From Clostridia bacterium (GTDB lineage: Bacteria > Bacillota > Clostridia > Oscillospirales > CAG-272), in the NCBI GenBank assembly GCA_029010655.1, contig JAQXKW010000176.1, positions 1 to 8,029 on the forward strand: 8,029 bases of DNA, given 5' to 3'. Numbering within the stretch: position 1 is the stretch's first letter; each line of letters begins with the position of its first letter. The position numbers were made by a program, and so were the translations under genes. Shown piece by piece: positions 1 through 6,139 of this stretch. The notes below the pieces were generated by a model that was not told the DNA's origin, did no database searches, and worked only from the letters and a program-made list of their open reading frames with translations.

Positions 1-10
1 GTTTACTGAA

Positions 11-61
11 CAATCCCTCAGTCACGGCTTCGCCGTGACAGCTCCCTTTACACAAGGGAGC
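11..61. repeat. Tandem-hairpin intergenic repeat
   Basis: Two perfect inverted repeats stand side by side with one base between them. The first has 8-bp arms at 21-28 and 32-39 around a TTC loop. The second has 8-bp arms at 41-48 and 54-61 around a 5-nt loop. The preceding CAATCCCTCA (11-20) appears to belong to the same unit. I recall very similar units, with arms of variable sequence after CCCTCAGTC and before GGGAGCC, scattered between genes in Oscillospiraceae genomes such as Faecalibacterium and Ruminococcus; this is memory, not a search. It lies about 100 nt beyond the comF stop, so it could sit in that transcript, but no run of T follows it on the minus strand and it is not a standard intrinsic terminator. 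Its left boundary may lie outside the window. Confidence 0.7.
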
Positions 62-158
62 CTTTGGTGTGCGGTACCATTCCGGGCAAAACCTGTCGTA
101 CCATATTCATATAGTTTTTGCTGTTACAGAGTACTACGAAATGTGCTGTCAAACCGCT
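62..158. other. Gene-free spacer downstream of comF
   Basis: No coding region with a ribosome binding site is visible here. The stretch holds a short direct repeat, GTACCAT at 74-80 and 99-105, and a small palindrome CTGTTACAG at 121-129. The short plus-strand reading frames that start here run into the antisense of comF and show no protein-like features. No T-rich terminator for comF is visible, so its transcript may run on past the left edge of the window. Confidence 0.5.
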
Positions 159-986
159 CTACCGAATAAACCACGGTCTGTCCGAAGGCTTTCGGCGGAC
201 CTTTCTTTTTCTCGCCTTTGTTCTGGAAACGCAAACGGGGAAAACGGCTGACGCACCATTTTTTATAAGCAGGGAAGCGCAGGAGTTTACCGTAGCTCCT
301 GTGGTGATAATATCGTCCACTATAATAAATTTCCCGCCGGCGGTGCCGGCGCCCTTTCGTAAAGAGAGGGATTTCTCGGCGCACCTTTTTCTGTCCGGCA
401 GGCGGAGAGTTTTCTGAAGCTCGTCTCCCGTTTTGGAAAACAGATTTACATGTGAAATCCCCGTATAGCGTGAAATTTCCTTTGCAAGCTCCCGCCCCTG
501 GTCAAAGCCGAACTGCCTGACACGCTTCTTTGTTCTGGGAGGGTAGCATATATGCCAACTTTCAGGCTTTTCTCCCGCCTTTACAAAATATCTCAGAATT
601 TCCTGCGAAAGCTCCCTTGCCGCAAAGCGGATAATCCGTCTGTCAGGGGATTTTTTAATCTGATTTACGGCACGGCGTACAATAATATCTCTTTCGTCCT
701 CGCTGTCGGGCTTTCCGTAAAAGGTCAGGGCGGAAAGATAACGGTCGCCCAGCCTTTTTGCCGAGGTGAGAAGTATGGGGCGGCAGGTACATCCCCGGGC
801 GGTTTTCCCGCAGACGGGGCATCTTGAAAGCCGGGCAGCTTCCCACATTTTTCTGCATTGAGGGCACATTTCTCCGTCATCCCATGAGGTGTCGCCGCAA
901 ATAACGCATTTTGACACGAAAAGGAGATTAAGGATTTTTGAAAATACCCGTGCTACACGGTCAAGAAACGGCGCTTTTTTATTCAT
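159..986 (-). CDS. comF: ComF family protein (zinc ribbon + phosphoribosyltransferase domain)
   Basis: A 275-residue protein of the ComF/GntX type, close to the family's usual 220-280 residues. The N-terminal part has four cysteine pairs (C27/C30, C41/C44, C56/C59, C66/C68), as expected for a double zinc ribbon. The C-terminal part is a type I phosphoribosyltransferase fold: RVRQFGFDQGRELAKEIS (155-172) is the family's conserved segment, a Q..L....R..N-like stretch follows near 191-206, and IIVDDIITTGAT (221-232) is the PRPP-binding loop. The tail is strongly basic. ComFC proteins help move incoming single-stranded DNA during natural transformation; the ligand of the domain is not settled. 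The ATG at 986 lies inside the end of recD2 (8-nt overlap) with only a weak upstream purine run, suggesting translational coupling. No ComFA helicase gene is present, and competence in this organism is inference only. Confidence 0.9.
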   Translation of the reverse strand: MNKKAPFLDRVARVFSKILNLLFVSKCVICGDTSWDDGEMCPQCRKMWEAARLSRCPVCGKTARGCTCRPILLTSAKRLGDRYLSALTFYGKPDSEDERDIIVRRAVNQIKKSPDRRIIRFAARELSQEILRYFVKAGEKPESWHICYPPRTKKRVRQFGFDQGRELAKEISRYTGISHVNLFSKTGDELQKTLRLPDRKRCAEKSLSLRKGAGTAGGKFIIVDDIITTGATVNSCASLLIKNGASAVFPVCVSRTKARKRKVRRKPSDRPWFIR

Positions 987-3204
987 GTCCCGAAAGGGCA
1001 GATTTCAGCCCCGAATACCGTTTTACATATCTGTTGTTTGAAACCATACGCTCCAAAATATCGACCCGCCCTACCAAAATCACCATTTTTTCCGCTCTGG
1101 TTACTGCGGTGTAAAGCAGATTTCTCGTAAGGAGCATGGGGGCGCACCCGTAAAGGGGAATGATCACCACGGGATATTCGCTGCCCTGACTTTTATGCAC
1201 CGTTATGGCATAGGCGTGCTCCAGCTCGTCAAACTGCGTTATATCGTATTCGGCAAGCCTGCCGTCAAAATCAAGCTCCATAATGCCCGACGCAGGGTCA
1301 AGAGCTGTCAGCGTTCCGATGTCTCCGTTGAAAATCCCGAGCCCGCTGTATCCGTCCTTTTCCCATTCTACGCTGTAATTGTTTTTGTTCTGCATTACAC
1401 GGTCGTTTTCACGGAACAAAATCCCGTGGGCTTCTTTCTCTTTTCTGCCCTTTTTCGGAGGATTAAGCCTTTCCTGAAGCAGAATGTTGAGAGCTCCTGT
1501 GCCCGCTTCCCCTTTCCTTGACGGGGAAATAACCTGTATGCCCTCGGAAATCTCTATGCCGTAGGCTTTGGGAAGTCTCGTCTGCACAAGCTCCGCCACG
1601 GTCAGGGCAATGTCCCTGTCGCTCCCTCTGGGAAGGAAGAAAAAGTCCTTTGATTTGTTGTCCAGTATGGGCATTTTTCCCTCGTTTATAAGGTGGGCGT
1701 TCACAATAATGCGGCTTTCCTCCGCCTGACGGAAAATTTCCGTAAGGCACACGGTGGGGAAGGCTCTGCTGTCGATAATGTCCGCAAGCACGTTTCCCGC
1801 TCCCACGGAGGGTAGCTGGTCACGGTCGCCGATGAAAATAAGACGGCAGCCGGGCTTTAGTGCTTTCAGCAGGGCCTCCAAAAGGAGAATATCTATCATG
1901 GAGGATTCGTCTGCTATAACCGTGTCCTCGTCAAGGAGAAATTGCTCGCACCGTGCAAATACGGGCTCGTCGTCGTCGCCGGAATGCTCCATTTCAAGCA
2001 GGCGGTGAATTGTTTTTGCCTCGTATCCGGTAGCCTCGCTCATTCTTTTTGCCGCTCTGCCCGTAGGGGCGCAAAGGGCAACCTTCATTCCCATGCTGTC
2101 GAAAATTGAAATAAGGGCTTTAATAATCGTGGTTTTGCCCGTGCCGGGTCCTCCCGTCAGCACCATTACGCCTTCTCTGAGGGCGGTGTATATTGCCTCC
2201 TTTTGCATGGCGGCATAGGTAATACCCGACTGTATTTCAGTCTTTTTAATAAACGCGCCGATGTCGTCCGAGTCCACGGACGGGCAGGAAGCGCTGATGC
2301 GCCGAAGCTTTTCTGCGCAGAAAAGCTCCGCCTTACGGTATTTTGAAAGATATATCATGTTAACTCCGCCAAAGGGGACAGATACTGCCTTACCAAATGC
2401 TATGAGCCTTTCCAGCGCAGGACATATCTTTTCCCTTTCAACGGATATAAGGCGGGACACCTCGCCCAGCAGCACGTCCTCGGGCAGACAGGTGTGTCCG
2501 TTTGAATGGGCGGCAAGAGTGAGCGCATGCACAATACCGGCGCATATTCTGTCGGGGCTGTCGTGGGCGATGCCGCAGGAGGCGGCAATGGCGTCGGCAC
2601 GGTTAAAGCCGATGCCGCTGAAGCTCTCGCACAGAGAGTAGGGGTTCTGCCTGATGCGGTCCACCGCATCGCCGCCCCATTTTCTGTATATTTTCATGGA
2701 GGTGGCACTGCCGAAAAATTCCGAGCAGAACATCATCACGTTTCTCGCTCCCGAAATATCGGAGAAATTCTCCGATATTTCAAGAGCCTTTTTTCGTGAT
2801 ATGCCCGGAATTTCCGAGAGCCAGTCCGGGTGATTTTCTATAACGTCAAAGGAGTCCTCGCCGAAACGCTCCACGATTTTTTCCGCCGTTTTGGGACCGA
2901 TACCGCGAAGGGCACCGGAGGCAAGATAACGGAAAATATCGTCGCTGTCGGAGGGGAGCGTTTTTTCATACATTTCCACACGTAACTGCCTGCCGTAGGT
3001 GGGGTGGTTTACCCATTTGCCCACGGCGGTAACGGAATCGCCCTCCGCAAGATAGGGCATAGTGCCCACCAGCGTCTGGGGAAAGCCCTTGTCGTCCTCG
3101 ATTTCGCACACGGTGTAGCCGCTTTCCGCCGACTGAAAGATTACGGACTCAACAATACCCGTAACGGAATCTTTTTCATTAATATCTCTTTGAGGACCTT
3201 CCAT
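979..3204 (-). CDS. recD2: RecD2-type ATP-dependent 5'-3' DNA helicase
   Basis: A 741-residue superfamily 1B helicase of the RecD2 (RecD/TraA-like) family, of typical length. The N-terminal region (about 14-82) is the OB-like domain. Two helix-hairpin-helix elements follow, GALRGIGPKTAEKI (97-110) and WLSEIPGISRKKALEI (128-143). Helicase motifs appear in order: Walker A GGPGTGKTT (351-359), APTGRAAKRM (379-388), Walker B with DESS (432-435), FIGDRDQLPSVGAGN (457-471), LTEIFRQ (487-493), YAITVHKSQGSEYPVV (665-680) and YTAVTRA (698-704). The N-terminal extension separates RecD2 from the RecD subunit of RecBCD, and RecD2 works without RecB or RecC. Family knowledge links it to DNA repair and replication-fork maintenance. 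The start at 3204 is supported by AAGGAG six bases upstream and by a good promoter. It is first in a unit with comF. Two long palindromes lie inside the gene (2306-2327, 2753-2781). Confidence 0.96.
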   Translation of the reverse strand: MEGPQRDINEKDSVTGIVESVIFQSAESGYTVCEIEDDKGFPQTLVGTMPYLAEGDSVTAVGKWVNHPTYGRQLRVEMYEKTLPSDSDDIFRYLASGALRGIGPKTAEKIVERFGEDSFDVIENHPDWLSEIPGISRKKALEISENFSDISGARNVMMFCSEFFGSATSMKIYRKWGGDAVDRIRQNPYSLCESFSGIGFNRADAIAASCGIAHDSPDRICAGIVHALTLAAHSNGHTCLPEDVLLGEVSRLISVEREKICPALERLIAFGKAVSVPFGGVNMIYLSKYRKAELFCAEKLRRISASCPSVDSDDIGAFIKKTEIQSGITYAAMQKEAIYTALREGVMVLTGGPGTGKTTIIKALISIFDSMGMKVALCAPTGRAAKRMSEATGYEAKTIHRLLEMEHSGDDDEPVFARCEQFLLDEDTVIADESSMIDILLLEALLKALKPGCRLIFIGDRDQLPSVGAGNVLADIIDSRAFPTVCLTEIFRQAEESRIIVNAHLINEGKMPILDNKSKDFFFLPRGSDRDIALTVAELVQTRLPKAYGIEISEGIQVISPSRKGEAGTGALNILLQERLNPPKKGRKEKEAHGILFRENDRVMQNKNNYSVEWEKDGYSGLGIFNGDIGTLTALDPASGIMELDFDGRLAEYDITQFDELEHAYAITVHKSQGSEYPVVIIPLYGCAPMLLTRNLLYTAVTRAEKMVILVGRVDILERMVSNNRYVKRYSGLKSALSGHE

Positions 3205-3210
3205 GCCGTA

Positions 3211-3216
3211 CTCCTT
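3211..3216 (-). promoter_or_regulatory. Ribosome binding site of recD2
   Basis: Reads AAGGAG on the minus strand, six bases before the ATG at 3204. It fixes the recD2 start. Confidence 0.85.
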
Positions 3217-3240
3217 TCAGCTGTTGCGGTTTTGTGTGAA

Positions 3241-3269
3241 AATATAATAATGTCCGTTATTTTTAACAA
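3241..3269 (-). promoter_or_regulatory. Predicted sigma-A promoter for recD2-comF
   Basis: On the minus strand TTGTTA (3264-3269; four of six bases match the -35 consensus) is separated by exactly 17 bases from TATATT (3241-3246; five of six match the -10 consensus). The spacer is AT-rich. Transcription would begin near 3234, giving a leader of about 30 nt before the recD2 ATG. It is back to back with the glycerate kinase promoter, with roughly 8 bases between the two -35 boxes, so the two polymerases could interfere with each other. No operator-like repeat is obvious. Confidence 0.6.
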
Positions 3270-3276
3270 AAAGTAC

Positions 3277-3305
3277 TTCCAATTTTAATAATTCTATGTT
3301 ATAAT
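3277..3305 (+). promoter_or_regulatory. Predicted sigma-A promoter (extended -10) for glycerate kinase
   Basis: A consensus TATAAT at 3300-3305 is preceded by TG at 3297-3298, which makes an extended -10 box. The -35 candidate at 3277-3282 (TTCCAA) is weak and lies 17 bases upstream. The extended -10 could make up for it. Transcription would begin near 3312, just ahead of the ribosome binding site at 3321-3329. Confidence 0.65.
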
Positions 3306-3320
3306 TACATCAGTAAATGG

Positions 3321-3329
3321 AAGGAGGGG
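3321..3329 (+). promoter_or_regulatory. Ribosome binding site that decides the glycerate kinase start
   Basis: AAGGAGGGG lies five bases before the ATG at 3335. An earlier in-frame ATG at 3317 sits directly upstream of this site, has no site of its own, and would add six residues not expected in the family. The 3335 start is therefore preferred. Confidence 0.9.
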
Positions 3330-3334
3330 TTTTT

Positions 3335-4438
3335 ATGAGAATTCTTGCAGCCCCGGATTCGTTTAAGGGAAGCCTTACGGCAGAGCGTTTTTGCAAAATA
3401 ATAAACCAGGCGGCAAAAAGGGCTCTTGCCGATTTTGAGTGCGTGTCCATGCCCCTTGCCGACGGCGGAGAGGGAACAGCCTCCCTTGTGGCAAAAGCTT
3501 TGGACGGCACCCTGGAAAAGATAGAGGTGGAGGGTCCTACCGGAAAGCCGGTAAAAGCCCATATAGCATTTGTAAACGGCGGAAAAACCGCAGTTATCGA
3601 AAGCGCACAGGCGATAGGTCTGTCCCTTGCGGGAAGGAGAACCAACCCCATTAGAACCTCCAGCTACGGGGTGGGACAGATGATTTCCTATGCCACTTCA
3701 AAGGGCGCAGGCGAAATCGTTCTCACCTTAGGGGGTAGCTGTACCAACGATTTGGGCGCGGGCATGCTTTCCGCTATGGGCGTCAGCTTTGTGGATATAT
3801 GCGGAAACCGATTTTCTCCCATAGGCGGAAGCCTTGAACGGGTGGAAACGGTTGAGTTCAATCAGGCATTTTCAAAATACAGAGAAGTAAAATTCGTCAT
3901 ACTCTGCGACGTTGACAACCCATTGCTGGGTGAAAACGGATGTGCAAGGGTGTTCGCTCCTCAAAAGGGAGCGGGTGCGTCCGATATTCTCAGACTTGAG
4001 CACGGGGCAAAAAAGTTCGCAGGGGTTGTCCGCCGTGTTACGGGAACAGATGAAATTAACACTCCGGGAGCGGGAGCCGCCGGAGGAATCGGCTTCGGTG
4101 CGCTTTCCTTCCTTGAAGCGGAAAGAAAAAGCGGAATTGAAGCTATGTTTGAAATTTATAATTTCAAAAAAGCCGCCGCCCTCAGCGACCTTATTATTAC
4201 AGGCGAGGGCAGATTTGACCGTCAGAGCTTTATGGGAAAAGCCGTAGGCGGAGTTCTCGGCGAGAGGGGAGACGTGCCCGCCGTTGTTTTCTGCGGGTCA
4301 ACTGACGGTGTGGAAGTCCCCGAGGGGGTAACCGTAATCCCCATCAGCGACGGTCTTGATTTGGAATATGCTATGGCGGAGGCGTCGAATCTTCTGCTTT
4401 CCGCCGCAGAAAAGTATTTTAACAGTCTGAAAAAATAG
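3335..4438 (+). CDS. glxK: Glycerate kinase (GlxK/GarK family)
   Basis: A 367-residue cytoplasmic glycerate kinase (family length about 370-380). It transfers phosphate from ATP to D-glycerate; the GlxK/GarK class is generally assigned 2-phosphoglycerate as product, which enters glycolysis through enolase. From the ATG at 3335 the protein opens with RILAAPDSFKGSL (2-14), a hallmark of the family, followed by PLADGGEGT (40-48), GGSCTNDLGAG (133-143), DVDNPLLGENGCARVFAPQKGA (192-213, family block), GAGAAGGIGFG (245-255) and ITGEGRFDRQSFMGK (288-302). The start is fixed by AAGGAGGGG. The gene stands alone between its own promoter and a strong terminator. No glyoxylate, serine or glycerate uptake gene is next to it, so the source of glycerate is not shown. 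Nothing looks truncated. Confidence 0.95.
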   Translation: MRILAAPDSFKGSLTAERFCKIINQAAKRALADFECVSMPLADGGEGTASLVAKALDGTLEKIEVEGPTGKPVKAHIAFVNGGKTAVIESAQAIGLSLAGRRTNPIRTSSYGVGQMISYATSKGAGEIVLTLGGSCTNDLGAGMLSAMGVSFVDICGNRFSPIGGSLERVETVEFNQAFSKYREVKFVILCDVDNPLLGENGCARVFAPQKGAGASDILRLEHGAKKFAGVVRRVTGTDEINTPGAGAAGGIGFGALSFLEAERKSGIEAMFEIYNFKKAAALSDLIITGEGRFDRQSFMGKAVGGVLGERGDVPAVVFCGSTDGVEVPEGVTVIPISDGLDLEYAMAEASNLLLSAAEKYFNSLKK

Positions 4439-4449
4439 ATAATATTTTG

Positions 4450-4489
4450 CTTACCCCGTTACCGTCACGGTAACGGGGTAAGTTTTTTT
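4450..4489 (+). terminator. Strong intrinsic terminator after glycerate kinase
   Basis: A perfect stem has arms at 4450-4463 and 4469-4482 (14 bp). It can close to 15 bp with a three-base loop if G4464 pairs with C4468. Seven T follow at 4483-4489. It begins 12 bases after the glycerate kinase stop. The T run overlaps the stop codon of the converging lipoprotein gene (4488-4490). Read on the minus strand, the stem is followed by CAAAATATTATC and only then a T run near 4430-4435, so it is a poorer terminator for the opposite operon, although the stem may still protect that mRNA's 3' end. Confidence 0.93.
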
Positions 4490-5384
4490 ATTTTATAATA
4501 AGACAGTTTTCGTCCACGTCAAGCGTTCCGTCGCAGTTGAGAGAGTTGTCGGAGGCGGAAATTGCAACCTTTCCGCCGACGATTTTAATAGAGGTGACCG
4601 CCTGGATACCGTCGTCGGAGGCTTCAATATCAAGATTCCCCCCGTATACTGCCACAAAGCCTCTTTCGGGGTCTGTGTTATTATCGGATTTCACGGCGTC
4701 CTTTCCGCCTTGCAGAATAAGCTCTCCGCCGCCGATAACAACGGAATCGTTGCCCTTCAGGGCGTTTTTCGGAGCGGTAACAGTAAGACTGCCGGAAACG
4801 ATGCGAAGGTCATTTTTTGTGCCAATACCGTTGTTGCAGTTGCCGATAACCCTGAGAGAGCCGCCGCCGTTTACCGTCATATCATCGTCGGAAAAAATGC
4901 AGGCGTTAGGCTCGTCGCCCTTTTCGGCACAGTAGGAAAAGCCGTCCGAAACGGTATTATCCGTGCCGTCTGCCAAGGTTATTACTATCTTGTCGGAGGA
5001 AACTCCGTTTACGGCGGCGCTGTTCTCGCAGGAAATGTTCACTCCGTTGAAAATGAGATGAACGTCATCCTCCTTTGCCGCTTCAACAACAATGCCCCCC
5101 GAAAAAAATCCGGTGAGAACGTAGGTTCCTGCCACGGTGATTTTCAAAGCATTGTCGGAAAGCTCGGCACCGTCGCCTTTAATTTCGGCGTCGGTTCCTT
5201 TGAACTTTACAAACACGGGGGAAGGACCCTCCCCCGTTTCCATATCAAAATCTGAAAAAACTCCGTCGGGTACGGCTTGTGCGGCGGGGGTGCTGACGTA
5301 ATTTTCACTTTCGGCAGGCTCTCTGCCCATGCAGGAGCAGAGCAGGAGAGCGCAAACCGAAAATACAGCAATTAATTTTTTCAT
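4488..5384 (-). CDS. Lipoprotein with Cthe_2159-like beta-helix carbohydrate-binding domain
   Basis: A 298-residue protein. The first 18 residues form a lipoprotein signal: MKK, a hydrophobic core, and a lipobox ending LCSC with C18 as the probable lipid-modified cysteine. A Ser/Pro/Ala-rich linker runs to about 55. From about 60 to the end it shows repeats of alternating hydrophobic residues with G, N and D turns, for example GSLTVTAPKNALKGND (198-213), GGELILQGGKDAVKSDNN (219-236), GGNLDIEASDDGIQ (248-261) and GGKVAISASDNSLN (270-283). This is the pattern of the Cthe_2159 family (DUF4353), right-handed parallel beta-helices; the Clostridium thermocellum founder binds cellulose-like and acidic polysaccharides and calcium. 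I predict an anchored surface sugar-binding protein, not an enzyme. Its ATG overlaps the mutase stop by one base (TAATG), with a weak ribosome binding site, so coupled translation is likely. Ligand unknown. Many Asp residues fit calcium binding. Confidence 0.85.
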   Translation of the reverse strand: MKKLIAVFSVCALLLCSCMGREPAESENYVSTPAAQAVPDGVFSDFDMETGEGPSPVFVKFKGTDAEIKGDGAELSDNALKITVAGTYVLTGFFSGGIVVEAAKEDDVHLIFNGVNISCENSAAVNGVSSDKIVITLADGTDNTVSDGFSYCAEKGDEPNACIFSDDDMTVNGGGSLRVIGNCNNGIGTKNDLRIVSGSLTVTAPKNALKGNDSVVIGGGELILQGGKDAVKSDNNTDPERGFVAVYGGNLDIEASDDGIQAVTSIKIVGGKVAISASDNSLNCDGTLDVDENCLIIK

Positions 5385-6031
5385 TATTCCGTTACCAGGT
5401 CAAAAGTAAGCTCTTTTGTGGAGCGGAGCTCCAGGTCGGGCTTTCTTGACGTAACCGTTACGTTAATTCCCACGGAACGCATTCCGGCTGAGTGGATTGC
5501 CTCGATTCCCGCCTGGGAATCCTCAATTCCCACGCAGTCCTTGCCCTCAAGTCCCAGAGCCTCGGCGCAGACCGAGAAAATCTCCGGGTCGGGCTTTGAT
5601 TTTGTTATCTTCTTTGCGTCCGCAATGTAGTCGAAGCGGTGGAGAAGTCCTAAAGAGGACAGCACCGAAGAGGCGTTTTTGCTGACGGAGGCTACCGCCG
5701 TTTTAACGCCGTGCCGCTCTGCATCGTCAATAAGCTCCGAAATTCCGGGGAGTATATCGGCAGGGGTAAGTCTGCCGATCAGCTCCACGTAGTTGTCGTT
5801 TTTCGTTTTGCACATTGCTTCTTTTTCCTCGGGGGAAAAGCGGTCGAGGGCGTTGTTTATTTCAAGAATTATGTTGAGAGAATCCATTCGGGAAACACCC
5901 TTCAAGCGCTCGTTGTCGGCTCTGTCGAATTTGAAGCCCAGAGAGTCGGCGAGCATTTTCCACGCCTCAAAATGAAACTGCGCCGTGTCGGTGATAACAC
6001 CGTCAAGGTCGAAAATTATAGCTTTCTTCAT
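5384..6031 (-). CDS. pgmB: Beta-phosphoglucomutase (HAD superfamily)
   Basis: A 215-residue cytoplasmic enzyme that converts beta-D-glucose 1-phosphate to glucose 6-phosphate through beta-glucose 1,6-bisphosphate. FDLDGVITDTAQFHFEAW (7-24) carries nucleophile D8, acid/base D10 and H20, the position of the hinge histidine of the Lactococcus enzyme. KGVSRMDSL (44-52) is the substrate-specificity loop with the conserved Arg. KNDNYV (77-82) is typical of true beta-phosphoglucomutases. ASVSKN (114-119), SKPDPEIF (145-152) and GIEDSQAGIEAI (168-179) complete the HAD motifs, with the Glu-Asp pair binding Mg. The ATG at 6031 is preferred because GGAG lies six bases upstream; ATG 6043 and GTG 6064 are in frame but would add residues encoded by a GC-rich hairpin. 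It lies between a GH65 phosphorylase, which makes its substrate, and the lipoprotein gene. Confidence 0.95.
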   Translation of the reverse strand: MKKAIIFDLDGVITDTAQFHFEAWKMLADSLGFKFDRADNERLKGVSRMDSLNIILEINNALDRFSPEEKEAMCKTKNDNYVELIGRLTPADILPGISELIDDAERHGVKTAVASVSKNASSVLSSLGLLHRFDYIADAKKITKSKPDPEIFSVCAEALGLEGKDCVGIEDSQAGIEAIHSAGMRSVGINVTVTSRKPDLELRSTKELTFDLVTE

Positions 6032-6036
6032 AATAA

Positions 6037-6041
6037 TCTCC
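6037..6041 (-). promoter_or_regulatory. Ribosome binding site that decides the beta-phosphoglucomutase start
   Basis: The minus strand reads AGGAG-like GGAGA here, six to seven bases before the ATG at 6031. It overlaps the alternative ATG at 6043 and lies five bases after the GC-rich hairpin at 6047-6062, so that hairpin could affect ribosome access. Confidence 0.75.
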
Positions 6042-6046
6042 ATTCC

Positions 6047-6062
6047 GCCGCCCTGCGGCGGC
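6047..6062 (-). promoter_or_regulatory. GC-rich hairpin upstream of the mutase ribosome binding site
   Basis: GCCGCC at 6047-6052 pairs with GGCGGC at 6057-6062 around a four-base loop. On the transcribed minus strand it sits just 5' of the ribosome binding site. It has no T run, so it is not a terminator. A role in setting mutase translation or in stopping mRNA decay is inference. Confidence 0.5.
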
Positions 6063-6075
6063 ACAAATTGTTATG

Positions 6076-6137
6076 AAATTCTCCTGTGTTTCCGAAGGAA
6101 ACAAAAATGGGTTGGGTCCCGTTTTTAAGGAGAATTT
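6076..6137. repeat. Structured intergenic element (predicted three-way junction)
   Basis: Perfect 10-bp outer arms AAATTCTCCT (6076-6085) and AGGAGAATTT (6128-6137) enclose two further hairpins. One has 7-bp arms at 6087-6093 and 6097-6103 around a three-base loop. The other has 9-bp arms at 6103-6111 and 6118-6126 around TTGGGT. The last A of the first hairpin (6103) is shared, so one of the two would give up a terminal pair. The second hairpin has one non-Watson-Crick position, T6108/G6121: a U-G wobble if transcribed from the plus strand, a C-A mismatch from the minus strand. The element lies between two same-direction operon genes. It may be a small interspersed repeat or a structured RNA; I do not recognise a named family with confidence. 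Confidence 0.6.
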
Positions 6138-6139
6138 GG

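Noticed and set aside
69..417. Plus-strand reading frames of 60 and 99 codons at the left edge
   Set aside because: They are antisense to comF, have no ribosome binding site, and the encoded residues show no domain-like pattern.
4710..5255. A 181-codon plus-strand reading frame opposite the lipoprotein gene
   Set aside because: It is the antisense of a Gly/Asp/Asn-rich beta-helix coding region; such composition gives long spurious frames. No ribosome binding site, and the minus-strand product is clearly a real lipoprotein.
5449..5463. Inverted repeat ACGTAAC-C-GTTACGT inside the mutase gene
   Set aside because: Seven-bp arms encoding the repetitive NVTVTS segment; most likely a by-product of Val/Thr codons.
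5504..5521. Inverted repeat GATTCCC-GCCT-GGGAATC inside the mutase gene
   Set aside because: Falls on the conserved HAD motif GIEDSQAGIEA; protein constraint explains it.
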